DNA from: Verrucomicrobiota bacterium
GTDB taxonomy: Bacteria; Verrucomicrobiota; Verrucomicrobiia; Opitutales; Opitutaceae
Length of the DNA: 34,297 nucleotides
Assembly: GCA_026398135.1 (NCBI GenBank)
Contig: JAPLTN010000092.1
Coordinates: 1 to 34,297, forward strand
Direction: 5' to 3'
Made by a program: the position numbers and the translations under genes. Below the pieces are notes generated by a model that was not told where the DNA came from, made no database searches, and saw only the letters and a list, made by a program, of their open reading frames with translations. This document shows positions 7,444 through 17,090 of the stretch, in pieces (positions within the stretch are counted from its first letter, which is position 1; every line of letters starts with the position of its first letter).

Positions 7444-10362
7444 TTACTCCGGCAGAAGGATGTAAACGCCGAGCAGGTCCATCGGAAGGACCGGATAGAC
7501 GACCTGAAATTTCTTCGCGTCCATCAGGGCGCTGAAACGTTCGTGGGCGGCGACCAGCTTGAGTGATTGAGCCTCGGCGACCCGGTCGAATTCAGTGCGG
7601 AGTCGGCCGAGAAGCTTTAGCTCATTGTCGAGGAAGCTGGCTCGGGCCGGGGTAGAGAGGTCGGAAGAGGCGCGGGCGGCGAGGAGGAGCGACTTGGCGG
7701 CAGCGTGATCGATGAACTCCTTTAGTTCGGGAGTGCCACGCCATCCCCAGAGCACCATTTCCTCGGCTACGATCTGATGGCGGCCGGCTTTTTCGGCGAT
7801 AACGTTGCGGCAGCGGAAGAGGAGCAAGGTGGTCTTGGCCGGAACCTGTGAAGTGCGGATGACGGCGGCGCGCGCCGCACGATGGCCTTCGCGCGCGAGG
7901 GTGTTGGCCATGACGACTTGGCAGAGCTGTTCGACAAAGCGGTGGTTGCGTCCGAGGTAATAAACGCCTTCCGGCGTGGGTGAGGTGAAGCCAATGGAGA
8001 GAGTGGATTCTCCCTTCGCGGGCTTGGGCAGCAAAGCGACCAGCGGGGGCGGTAGATTGCCAAGCACGAGACGGTAGCAGCCGAGTAGCTTGGGGAGAGG
8101 CGAGACCTGGACGCCGAGAATTTCATTAAGAGTGGTGACGACGAAGGTCTCGACGGCCTTGGGATCGCCAATGGCCTCGTCCACTTCCTTGAGGTCTTGC
8201 TCGATCTCGTCGGCCTTTATGGAGTTTTGGGCAAAAATGCTGCGGGAGGTCTTCTCGCGCTCGGCGGCCTCGTCGAGCTTACGGGTGATGGTGGCCTTTG
8301 ACTTGGCGGCTTCATCGAATTCATCGAAGCTAAACTGAATCTGGGCGCGGTCTCCGCTGCGGCTGATTTTCCGGTCGGGATTGAGAAGCAGGGCCTGGGT
8401 GATGGTGTCGATTATGCTCTGCGAATCCTCGGGGAAGGGAACGTTGATACCGGTGCTCTTCTTGATTTCACGGACTTTGCGGAGGAGGACGTCGAGGACG
8501 ATGCCGTCGATGGGATTATCCCCGCCGTAAAGCAGGCAGGTTTTGACCTGAGTGGCGGTTTGACCAAAGCGGTCCACTCTACCTTCGCGTTGCTCGAGGC
8601 GATTGGGATTCCAGGGGAGATCGTAGTGGAGAACGGCGGTGAAGAGTGACTGAAGGTTTACGCCCTCGCTGAGGCAGTCGGTGGCGATAAGCACGCGTGG
8701 GCGAGAACGGTCGTGACCCATTTCCTCAATCTTGGCTTTGCGGACGTCATCCGGAAGCTCGCTGGTGATGACTTGAAGGTCGGCCTTGGGGAAACGCTTC
8801 TTCAGCAGGGGGACAAGCTGATCGCCGAGGTAATTCGCGGTAGCAATGTAGCGGCAGAAGATGACGGCGTGAAACCCCTTCTCCAGCCACTCGTCGATGA
8901 TAGCCTCAGCGGCGGCGAGCTTCTGATCGGATTTGGGATTGGCGAGGAGTTCGAGCCCAGCGGCGAGTTCGCGGAGCTGCTGGCGTTGGTAACCCGACCA
9001 GTCGAGGCGCTCGACGACGGCGGTGGGGGAATTGTCGCCCTCATGGCCAAACTCGGTATCGGCGACGGGGTTTTCGGCGAGGTCCTCGGTGTCGGGAGCA
9101 AGTGCAAGGCCGGGGGCGTCCTCGCTGTCCTGCGGAGCGCTGGCGGGGATACCCGCGAGGCGGGCCTTGAGCATCTCGATGCCAGCGCGGGGGCTGGACA
9201 TCACGCCACGCAGGAGACCGAGGGCCGTCCAGTAGTGGACCTTGCGCGTGCGCCCACCCTTGGGCTCGGTGGCGATGAGTTGCTTTGCGAAAGTGAGTAT
9301 TTTTTGAAAAAAAGCGTCGTAGGCTGGAGATAAGTCATAGGCCCACTCGACGGGATCGCGTTCAGGGAAGGGAGTTGATTCTCCCATCCACTTCTCCACG
9401 TCGGCGCGCTTACGCTGCACAAAGTGTTGAGCGAGTTCGCGGCGTTTAGCCGGGCTGGCGCTTGGAAGGTCGAGCGTTTCAAACTCCGGCTTTAGCAGAC
9501 CGAGCAAGGAGTGAAACTCCTCGGGCTTGCCGCTGTGTGGAGTGGCGGTGAGAAGGACGAGGTGTTGCTCAGGATTGGCGGCAAGACGGTTGAGGAGGTG
9601 AAAGCGTTGCTGCTGGGTAGCGGATGCACCGGTGGGGCGGGCACAGGCGTGGGCCTCGTCCACGATCACCAACTCCGGGCACTCATTGATGAAAACGTTG
9701 GCGCGGGAATCGGACTTAATGAAATCAACACTGATAACCTGATAAGGGTAGAAGTCGTAAACGCTGGCATCGCCGTGGATCTGGCGGTCGAGGCTCGCGC
9801 GGGTGTTGGATCGGATGATGACGGCCTCGATGTCGAGTTTGTCGCGGATCTCTGCCTGCCACTGCTCGCAGAGGTGGGGCAGGCAAATGACGGCAAAACG
9901 TTTGATGCGGCGGCGCTCGATGAACTCGCGGGCGATAAGCAAAGCCTCGATGGTTTTGCCCACGCCGACGTCGTCGGCGATGAGGAGGCGTACGGGATCC
10001 TGCGTCTGACGGAGGGCCATGACGAGCGGGACCATCTGGTAAGACCGGGGACGGAATGAGAGCTTGGCGAGGGAGCGAAAAGGGCCGGCCCCGTTGCGAA
10101 AGGCGAGGCGGGCGGAGTCATAAAGCAGGCGCGCGGTGGAAACGTCGCCGAGGTCGGAGGCGGTGGGTTCTTCAAAGCGAGCATCGGACGGGCGGTCGAA
10201 GGAAAGATCGAGCGGGAGGTAGATGCCGGTCGTTTCGTCGTCGGAGCCGCCGAGGGGCTTCACCATGAGAAGGTCTAGATCGTCTGAGGGCAGCACGATC
10301 CAATCACGGCCGCGCAGGGTGACGAGTTTTCCAGGCTGGTAGGTGATGGCGGCGGGACTCAT
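7444..10362 (-). CDS. SNF2-type (HepA/DrmD-like) DNA helicase or translocase
   Basis: This 972-residue protein has a complete Snf2-family motor: motif I ADDVGVGKT (about 127-136), Ia ICLPHLCEQW, motif II VDEAH (about 235), motif III LLTATPHSG, and a C-terminal RecA lobe with VLIATDCLSEGVNLQ and LEQREGRVDRFGQ (about 590). About 110 residues precede the motor and about 350 follow it. The length and layout match RapA/HepA-like ATPases and the DrmD component of class 1 DISARM. The gene starts at an ATG overlapping the stop of the upstream helicase gene by ATGA. In such systems these motors translocate on double-stranded DNA to find or process foreign DNA; this function is inferred from context. 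DpdE-like proteins are an alternative, but no other dpd gene is visible. Confidence 0.9.
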   Translation of the reverse strand: MSPAAITYQPGKLVTLRGRDWIVLPSDDLDLLMVKPLGGSDDETTGIYLPLDLSFDRPSDARFEEPTASDLGDVSTARLLYDSARLAFRNGAGPFRSLAKLSFRPRSYQMVPLVMALRQTQDPVRLLIADDVGVGKTIEALLIAREFIERRRIKRFAVICLPHLCEQWQAEIRDKLDIEAVIIRSNTRASLDRQIHGDASVYDFYPYQVISVDFIKSDSRANVFINECPELVIVDEAHACARPTGASATQQQRFHLLNRLAANPEQHLVLLTATPHSGKPEEFHSLLGLLKPEFETLDLPSASPAKRRELAQHFVQRKRADVEKWMGESTPFPERDPVEWAYDLSPAYDAFFQKILTFAKQLIATEPKGGRTRKVHYWTALGLLRGVMSSPRAGIEMLKARLAGIPASAPQDSEDAPGLALAPDTEDLAENPVADTEFGHEGDNSPTAVVERLDWSGYQRQQLRELAAGLELLANPKSDQKLAAAEAIIDEWLEKGFHAVIFCRYIATANYLGDQLVPLLKKRFPKADLQVITSELPDDVRKAKIEEMGHDRSRPRVLIATDCLSEGVNLQSLFTAVLHYDLPWNPNRLEQREGRVDRFGQTATQVKTCLLYGGDNPIDGIVLDVLLRKVREIKKSTGINVPFPEDSQSIIDTITQALLLNPDRKISRSGDRAQIQFSFDEFDEAAKSKATITRKLDEAAEREKTSRSIFAQNSIKADEIEQDLKEVDEAIGDPKAVETFVVTTLNEILGVQVSPLPKLLGCYRLVLGNLPPPLVALLPKPAKGESTLSIGFTSPTPEGVYYLGRNHRFVEQLCQVVMANTLAREGHRAARAAVIRTSQVPAKTTLLLFRCRNVIAEKAGRHQIVAEEMVLWGWRGTPELKEFIDHAAAKSLLLAARASSDLSTPARASFLDNELKLLGRLRTEFDRVAEAQSLKLVAAHERFSALMDAKKFQVVYPVLPMDLLGVYILLPE

Positions 10363-13300
10363 TTAACCTTTCGGAAGATGTCGGGACGAGCGGACGTTAT
10401 TGCAGCAAGGTCGTCGCGGTAGTGATAAACCCAGACCTCGTCTCCCCGAGCGATGATGGCTTGGCGCTTGGCCTCGTCTTCGGCCTGCACAGCGGGATCA
10501 TCGTGCGGTGTGCCATCGCAAAAGACCCAGATCCGGGACTCATAGTAAAAGTCTGGTTGGACGAAAATGCCTTCAACCCGACGCTGTGCAGAGTCAGGCA
10601 AGCGAAGGCCATGTTGGTAGAGGTGATCGAGGAACTTGCGCTCGGTAGAGGAGGTGGGATCAATGGAGCGAAGCAGCGACTGGTAGTGCTCGTCGTAACT
10701 GGCGAACTTCTCGTTGGTGGAGAGCGTAACGCTGGAGACGCGGAGCTTTTCGAGGGCATCGCGAATGGCGAAGCGGTTGATGCGCTTGTGGTCTCTCTGG
10801 TTGTAGTAGCTCAGCAAGTCGCGATAGGACGCGGGGGCTTTGTAGTCGGCTTCGTGATAAAGGCATAGTTCGATGGCTTTCTCCACGACGGCACGGAATT
10901 TTGAAACGTCCTCCACGAACTGAGAGAGAATACCGAGACTACCCTCGGAGGCCTCGTAGAGGAGAATGTTCGGGCTTTCGGGATCGCCGACCGAGTGAAC
11001 GCCGATCTCGGCAGGTTCTACTTGGAAGACGGATTCAATGGCGCGCTTCAGTGCGTGTTGGAGAGTAACGACACCGTCGGCATTGAGACCAAGGGGCTGA
11101 ACCGGCTGGATGTAGAGGGCGTCTGCAAGGTTCGTGGTAAAGAGTTTTACCAGGCGAAAGACCTCGGGTCGCTTCTCATCGGGCGGCGGAATGGATTGCC
11201 GCCAATCGCCGGATACGAGGCCGAGGGGGAAACCATCCTGATTGGGCTGGGCGCGCCAGTTCTTGTTCACGTGAACGAGACGAGCGGCAGGAATGAATCG
11301 CAGGTTGAGCAGAGTATTTTCCGAGGTGCTAACCAGCGCGCGCCGCACGCGATCGAAGTGTCCTCCGTCCACCGAGAAAAACACCTGCACGTCAAAACCC
11401 CGCGAGACGCGCTCCTCCTCGGCGCAGGAGATGCGCTCGACCTCCTCGGTGCGTGATTCCGACATCTCGATAAGATCTTGGAGAACAGTTCGGTTGGCGT
11501 TGTCGGAAAGATTTAGCCCCGTCATCGGGCATATCTCTTTGTCCTTTTGATCTTCGGGAAAGAAGTAGCCTGCCTTGGTGCTAATCTTCGCAGATTTCAA
11601 TGCGCCTTCGGCGTCCTGAGTGACGAGTTGGTTGATGCGGTATTTCCGACCCCGATGGTAGATTATGTTAAGCGGACCGAACTCGCGTAGTGCGATAGCG
11701 CGCGGACGAGAGATGAATTCGCCTGCGGTGCCGTCAGGCGTGGGAATAAACACGCGGAGCGGAAGACGTGTGAAATTATAGCCGGGCAAGAAACCCTCGG
11801 ACGCGAGATAGCGATAAGGATAAAACTCCGACAATTCGGCGAAACCTCCGCCTTCGTTGCGCAGAAGGCCAAGCTGGTGGGATGACTGCTTCTGTTGGCG
11901 GTCAAACTTGCGATACTCCTCCGAACCGGGCGTGAGGACGCCAGCTTCGATACGTTGAGTGGCACGCGTAAGAATAGCGCGAGCAGAGCGGTAGATATGC
12001 CGCCACCGCTCTAAGGAGCGGTCCAGGTTGTCAGTGATCTTGGAGAGGTTCTGATCAGCCCATTGATCGTTAAACCACGATGCAGCATTAGTGCGGAGTT
12101 CGTCTGCGAAATCATGCACGACACGCTGGAAGGTGTCTTTAACCTGCGAGCGCGTGGTCGGACTGAGTTCGAGGCCAGCTCGAACAGACGGTGCCAGATC
12201 GAGTTTATGTCCGTCATCGACCACGAAACGCATGAGCGAAGGACGGCCACCGTTTTCAGTTTCTAAACCAGGCAGCCCGATTTGCGATATGAGAAGGGCA
12301 TTTAAGTGAGATGCCAGTAGCTCGCGATTGCACAGATCGAGGCGCGGAGCCTGCACGGCACCGGCAACGAGGTCTTTCTTGTTTTCGAAATAATGCCGGT
12401 CATGTGGCGAGTAACTGGAACAGTAAGTAAACACCAGGGCGGCTTGGCCGCTGCGCCCGGCCCGACCTGAGCGCTGCGCGTAATTGGCGGGATTGGGCGG
12501 CGCGTTGCGCATGTGGACAACGCTCAGGTTACTGATGTCGATGCCCAGCTCCATAGTTGGAGAACAGAAGAGGGCGCTAATGTCGCCTTTGCGGAACTTC
12601 TCCTCGCGGTCGATACGGGTGTCAGTGTTGAGCTGGCCGGTATGATCCTCACCCTGCAGACGTTTGGTTTGTGAGAAATCTCGGAGGTAAAGCCGTTGAA
12701 AAAAGGCGTTGGGACGGACCTTGGCGCGATCCTTGTATGAACGCTGTTTTACGGCGTCGATGCGCACGGTCTCCCGGTCACCAGCGCGCCAGACGAGCAT
12801 GTGCAAAACGAGACGATAAACGGGCACCTCCAGGTTGTCAGAGCTACGAGCTTTAGATGAAGCGAGGTAGCCGGCGGATTCGAGTTTGGAGAAGAGACGG
12901 GTGATAAAGGCGTCGTAGTTGGCCTTGCGGAGATCCACTTGGATGCCTTGGCGCTCGACGAAGAGCTTGATGAACTTGCCGAGGGAGCTGGCGGGGCCAG
13001 CGCTGACTGCGCTCAGTCCAGTATTGGCGCGAAGGGTGTGGAGGCGGATGTGCTGCGGTTCGCGCAGTTTCTCGTCGCGGTCCAAGGTCCAAGGCGCGCG
13101 GAGCATGGCGCGGAACTCTTTTTCGACCTGACGAAGACGTGATTCGTTCAAAAGGTCGCTTTCGATGGCGAACTCCAGACGGCAGAAATCGAGGACGGTG
13201 CGAACGAAGTCGGCGCGAAGCTCCGGCGTAAGATCGCTAAGAACCGGAACATCGGACCAAAAGGTATTGGAATCGGGTCCGGTGTTCTCCTCTAGGTCGC

Positions 13301-15512
13301 GATAGTCGATGCGAAGCAGGGCACACTGTTCGAGGTTGGGTAGGATTATTCGCCAACTGCGACGCAGGTCGGCGATGGCCTGGTAAAGCAGGAAGTCTTG
13401 GAATTTCTCACGGAAACCTCTGAGCGTGGCTGGCGGGAGGTTTTCCTCCGAGGTGTTGGCATACTCCGTAACCTTTGCTAAGTTTAGCGCCTTGAAGATC
13501 GCTTCGCCGAGGCCGGAAAAGGCGAGCGACTTCCCAGGTGCGTCATCGAGGGCTTTACGGATGGCGGCGCGCAGCCGGATGATTTGAACGAAATCGTTAA
13601 AGTGTCCGGCTTGGAGAGCGGCATCCTGGCGATTATCCGTGAAACTCAGTAGCTTTTGGTCGGGTCGAGGAAAGCCCGCGTCGGCCAGTTGGTTGAGGAT
13701 GGAGAAGGTCGTGATGGTGGTGGATGTGCTTCGACCCTCGCTGCCAAGTTTGGTGAGCTTGGTGCCTTCCTTGGTCTTGGTGTCGTAGAAGGTGCCGCTG
13801 GTTGGGTCGAAGAGAAGCGGCGCACGCATGAACCACCCCCACCAACGCTTGGGAATGGTTTCGGAGCAGTTTCCGAACTCGTCAAAGTGGAGTTTTACCG
13901 GGAAGAGGTGTTTGTAGTCTTTGCGCGCGGAGTAGGCATTCTCCTTGTTAGCCTTAACCCAGGCGTCAGGCATTAGCTCCATGTCTGACTCATCCCAGAT
14001 GCCTTCGCCGACTATAAGATAGCCGTCCTGCGTATCAGCGTCGTCGTCAGATTCGCGCTCCTGAAATTCGCGAGGTTCCAGCTTGTTCCCAACCCGAGTA
14101 ACACAAATGAAGGCATGGCCGCTCGCACGGCTAAATACATTCGGGAAAATCGGCTTTTGCTGCTCGTCGTCAGCACGGAAAAGTCCGGGCTCAAGGGTGA
14201 TGAAGCGACCATCACCGTCCTGATCGAGTGTGGTGTAAACAGAACCCGTCTGTGATATAAATTGGTGAAGCTTGAAGGGTAGCAGAGTATATCGCTCGCC
14301 TGAATCCTGGAGTGCTTTATTGGCGGCACTAATCCACTGGAGGAGTTGTTCTAGATGGGCACGGGCGGCCTCTGGGGAAACGCCGGCATCGGCAGCCAAC
14401 TGATGAACGATCTCCACTAACTCAAGCGGGCGGCAGCGGACGAGACGACCTTCGCGCGTCTCGATGGCAGCGGTGTTCTCCAACCAAGTCGCAACCGGGT
14501 GGGAACGGAGTTTGGATACGGAAGCCGTGAGTTCGACAGGGGCTGAAATTGCCGCTGCGAGTGCAGGGCCATCAGGTGTCGAACCGGAGTAATCGAGCGA
14601 ACGAGTTAATACCTCGTTGACCACTTGGGAAGGGGCGAAGGCTCGACCGAAGAGTTTGGTGGCAACTGATGCGACTTGCACTTGCTGCTCTGCTAAGGTG
14701 CCACCGGAGACCATCGTCGCGGATGTTCCAATACAGACTAAATCATGCGAACATTGAGCCTGGATGCGACGGACGAGCATCGCTACGTCCGCTCCCTGGC
14801 GACCGCGGTAGGTGTGGAGTTCGTCGAATACGAGGAAGCGGAGATTAGCGTAGATACCGTCGCGCATGCCGCGCTCGCGCACGCGAGTAAGCAGAAGCTC
14901 CAACATCATGTAGTTCGTCAGGAGAATTTGCGGTGGGTTGTCCCGCATCGCCTGGCGCTGCTCCTCTTTTTCTTGGCCGGTGTATTGGCCGAAGGTGATG
15001 GGGAACTCTTTCCCGGTGCTTGCGGTGTAATTGGCCTTGTAGCGCTGGAACTCGGCGTGCTGCGAATTAATGAGCGCGTTCATCGGGTACACGACCACCG
15101 CAGTCACGCCCTTGGATGAAGGGTTTTTGAGCAGATGATCGAAGATCGTCCCCATGTAGGTGAGCGATTTACCCGAACCGGTGCCGGAAGTGACGACGAA
15201 GCCCTTGCCGGATGCGCCGAGTTTAATGGCCTCAACTTGATGGCGATAGAGCTTGAAGAGCTGCTTGGTTTTGGCGTCCCGAAAAATATCGGCGAATGCA
15301 GGGTGAACAACCTGCTGTTGAGTTAGCACGGCAACATCCCCTGCTACCTCGAAGGACGGGTTGAACTGAAGAAGAGGAGAGGGCCACAGCTTGCCGCTTT
15401 TGAGTGATTCTTCGACCTTCGCCAGGATCTTTTCGTCCGCGATATTCAGGAAGCTTTTAATGTAAGCTTCATAATCCTGAACGATTGCGGAGTGAGTGCG
15501 TAGGATGTCCAT
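10359..15512 (-). CDS. large DEAD/DEAH helicase of DrmA/DruE (DUF1998) type with possible C-terminal nuclease domain
   Basis: This 1717-residue protein is the first gene of the operon. It has an SF2 helicase core: Walker A TSGTGSGKS (108-116), Ia VYPMNALINSQ, motif II FDELH (230-233), motif III GTSAT, and a second lobe with SPTMELGIDISNL and QRSGRAGR (about 1012-1019). The far C-terminal part contains a DUF1998-like stretch (ILLYEASEGSLGILSQF), but the four zinc-binding cysteines usual in DUF1998 are not seen; only one Cys (ELCLYHE) remains. The last 70 residues (PDFYY, VFCDGTPHDDPA, QAIIARGDEVWVY) resemble Vsr/DUF559-type endonuclease folds. Very large helicases of this type are the hallmark of Druantia (DruE), and a shorter version is DISARM DrmA, which works with a separate DUF1998 protein DrmB. 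Here both functions would be on one chain. The nuclease call is inference. Confidence 0.9.
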   Translation of the reverse strand: MDILRTHSAIVQDYEAYIKSFLNIADEKILAKVEESLKSGKLWPSPLLQFNPSFEVAGDVAVLTQQQVVHPAFADIFRDAKTKQLFKLYRHQVEAIKLGASGKGFVVTSGTGSGKSLTYMGTIFDHLLKNPSSKGVTAVVVYPMNALINSQHAEFQRYKANYTASTGKEFPITFGQYTGQEKEEQRQAMRDNPPQILLTNYMMLELLLTRVRERGMRDGIYANLRFLVFDELHTYRGRQGADVAMLVRRIQAQCSHDLVCIGTSATMVSGGTLAEQQVQVASVATKLFGRAFAPSQVVNEVLTRSLDYSGSTPDGPALAAAISAPVELTASVSKLRSHPVATWLENTAAIETREGRLVRCRPLELVEIVHQLAADAGVSPEAARAHLEQLLQWISAANKALQDSGERYTLLPFKLHQFISQTGSVYTTLDQDGDGRFITLEPGLFRADDEQQKPIFPNVFSRASGHAFICVTRVGNKLEPREFQERESDDDADTQDGYLIVGEGIWDESDMELMPDAWVKANKENAYSARKDYKHLFPVKLHFDEFGNCSETIPKRWWGWFMRAPLLFDPTSGTFYDTKTKEGTKLTKLGSEGRSTSTTITTFSILNQLADAGFPRPDQKLLSFTDNRQDAALQAGHFNDFVQIIRLRAAIRKALDDAPGKSLAFSGLGEAIFKALNLAKVTEYANTSEENLPPATLRGFREKFQDFLLYQAIADLRRSWRIILPNLEQCALLRIDYRDLEENTGPDSNTFWSDVPVLSDLTPELRADFVRTVLDFCRLEFAIESDLLNESRLRQVEKEFRAMLRAPWTLDRDEKLREPQHIRLHTLRANTGLSAVSAGPASSLGKFIKLFVERQGIQVDLRKANYDAFITRLFSKLESAGYLASSKARSSDNLEVPVYRLVLHMLVWRAGDRETVRIDAVKQRSYKDRAKVRPNAFFQRLYLRDFSQTKRLQGEDHTGQLNTDTRIDREEKFRKGDISALFCSPTMELGIDISNLSVVHMRNAPPNPANYAQRSGRAGRSGQAALVFTYCSSYSPHDRHYFENKKDLVAGAVQAPRLDLCNRELLASHLNALLISQIGLPGLETENGGRPSLMRFVVDDGHKLDLAPSVRAGLELSPTTRSQVKDTFQRVVHDFADELRTNAASWFNDQWADQNLSKITDNLDRSLERWRHIYRSARAILTRATQRIEAGVLTPGSEEYRKFDRQQKQSSHQLGLLRNEGGGFAELSEFYPYRYLASEGFLPGYNFTRLPLRVFIPTPDGTAGEFISRPRAIALREFGPLNIIYHRGRKYRINQLVTQDAEGALKSAKISTKAGYFFPEDQKDKEICPMTGLNLSDNANRTVLQDLIEMSESRTEEVERISCAEEERVSRGFDVQVFFSVDGGHFDRVRRALVSTSENTLLNLRFIPAARLVHVNKNWRAQPNQDGFPLGLVSGDWRQSIPPPDEKRPEVFRLVKLFTTNLADALYIQPVQPLGLNADGVVTLQHALKRAIESVFQVEPAEIGVHSVGDPESPNILLYEASEGSLGILSQFVEDVSKFRAVVEKAIELCLYHEADYKAPASYRDLLSYYNQRDHKRINRFAIRDALEKLRVSSVTLSTNEKFASYDEHYQSLLRSIDPTSSTERKFLDHLYQHGLRLPDSAQRRVEGIFVQPDFYYESRIWVFCDGTPHDDPAVQAEDEAKRQAIIARGDEVWVYHYRDDLAAITSARPDIFRKVK

Positions 15513-15843
15513 CTCGGTGAGCGTAGAAGTGCCACCAATAAATCAATTATTCCCGAAGTGCAGCAAGTGGTTAATCCCAGCGCCCATAATCAAAAGCGTC
15601 AGGGATTTTAGTCTAAATCAGCCCCGCAGCCGTATGGGCTGACGTCATTCCTAGGTCATCCAAGCACCATGATGGTTTTTGAGGAAGAGACCCTACGCGT
15701 TGGTTCACGGCGCGAGTCTAGGCGGTGCGTGCAGAAGACGAACATGGAAAATTAACGGATTGTTAAACGACAGGCGGCGGGAGCCGACTGTCGTAATCGC
15801 GCTGGAGTGCGCCGCAGGCTACTTGGATATAAAATTTACACTG
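15513..15843. other. intergenic region upstream of the defence-like operon
   Basis: These 331 bases separate the start of the operon (15512, minus) from the stop of the orphan gene (15844, minus) and must hold the operon promoter if it has its own. I see no gene and no convincing promoter. A short hairpin (CAGCC at 15627-15631 with GGCTG at 15637-15641) is too weak to call a terminator. Confidence 0.4.
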
Positions 15844-16962
15844 CTATATAACTCGATGCAGCCCCTTGAATGCTTTTTTAAGACGATTCTTTATGAGAGT
15901 TTGCATTGTTCCATTGGAATGCAAACCGCAGTCCACTTCGTTAATTATTCTATTAACATTCGCGATCCTTTCGGCTGAAGTTTTAGAAATTCTATCAGCC
16001 TCTCTCTTCGCGAATTCCTCCTTAACTATTTCTCTTAAATTGTATTGTTCTCGAAAAGATTCATTCGGGGCGTGCTTTTCAGGAGTTCCCAAATACTCCC
16101 CCATAATTTTCAGCCAAATAATCCTAAATTGCTCATTTAAAGATGCATTAAACCAATCGATTTTCTTTAATTCGCTCTGCCATTGAATCCACCAGTCCGG
16201 ATACTTTCCTCCCTTAATCAAAAATGAGACCGAAGGTTGATACACTCTAAAATATGAAATGCACCCTTCATCAATAGCTTGGTTACGAATACTGTTCTGA
16301 ACATATTCCGCTAGTTGGAAACTGCAAGGTACTGCAGAATCATGCTGAGCAAAAGCAGTAATCTCGCGATGGTGTTTTATTATTACCGCATTGCATTCTT
16401 GCCCTATCCCATCTTGGTCGAAATCTAAATCACCAAGAGTTCCAGTCTCAATTTTCGCACACTTTCCGCGTTTTTTTCCTTTGCGTGTTTGCTTCAGATT
16501 AAGGGGTGTCTTAGATGCAATTTTTAGTTTCTCTATAACCCCATCAATATTCTCCATCGCATTCGCTCCTGATTCATAAAGAATTGGCCAAGAGTAGCTC
16601 ACACTTGCTACCGAAGAAACGGAATCAGGGTATTGGGCGCTATTACCGCAAAAGCTTTCTGTAATGGATTGTAGCACCCTTATGAGATCATGCCCATCAC
16701 CTTTGTATACGACGCCATTAAAAAACGCAAAACGATCTATTTTCTGCGCTTTATCTAGTTCCCCCAGCCGTTCAAATGCATCTCGTATAACCTTTTGTAA
16801 GGCATAAAACTCTTCTCTTGGAGTAATCTGAAAATCACTATCCTTTCTGCCCAGCAGCTTACTGATCACAGACACGTAATCCTTGAGACTTACTATATTA
16901 TCAATTTCAACAGTGGATAGGGAGTCAAAGCCATTTTTTGTGACAAAAATTTCGTTATTCAT
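15844..16962 (-). CDS. AT-rich orphan protein of unknown function
   Basis: This 372-residue product begins MNNEIFVTKNGFDSLSTVEI at the ATG at 16962. I do not recognise it. It looks soluble, with no signal peptide or membrane segment. A basic stretch (LKQTRKGKKRGKCAK) lies near residues 158-172, followed by a mixed region with several histidines and cysteines (IIKHHREITAFAQHD), and the C-terminal 100 residues are helical and charged, ending in a lysine-rich tail. Its base composition is clearly lower in GC than the genes on either side, and the upstream 80 bases are very AT-rich, which suggests recent horizontal acquisition. It sits directly upstream of the defence-like operon in the same direction with a 331-bp gap, so it is probably a separate transcription unit but could be a cargo or accessory defence gene. 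Confidence 0.75.
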   Translation of the reverse strand: MNNEIFVTKNGFDSLSTVEIDNIVSLKDYVSVISKLLGRKDSDFQITPREEFYALQKVIRDAFERLGELDKAQKIDRFAFFNGVVYKGDGHDLIRVLQSITESFCGNSAQYPDSVSSVASVSYSWPILYESGANAMENIDGVIEKLKIASKTPLNLKQTRKGKKRGKCAKIETGTLGDLDFDQDGIGQECNAVIIKHHREITAFAQHDSAVPCSFQLAEYVQNSIRNQAIDEGCISYFRVYQPSVSFLIKGGKYPDWWIQWQSELKKIDWFNASLNEQFRIIWLKIMGEYLGTPEKHAPNESFREQYNLREIVKEEFAKREADRISKTSAERIANVNRIINEVDCGLHSNGTMQTLIKNRLKKAFKGLHRVI

Positions 16963-17090
16963 ATAGGATGCATAAATGACATTATTTATTTTAATTATAA
17001 ATCAATGTGCTCAAATTTAGGTGAGTAGTAATCTGAAGGGGCGTAATGTCGTAGTGCCAATCGGAGGTGGAGAAGAGCGTAGGCATATGG

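Noticed and set aside
1-15512. Labelling the operon as classical DISARM, Druantia, BREX, Hma or Dpd
   Set aside because: Individual components match those systems, but the combination does not: no DrmC PLD protein, no separate DrmB, no PglZ, no dpdA-type transglycosylase seen. The label would go beyond the evidence.
15627-15641. Hairpin upstream of the defence-like operon as a terminator
   Set aside because: Stem of only 5 bp and no T-tract.
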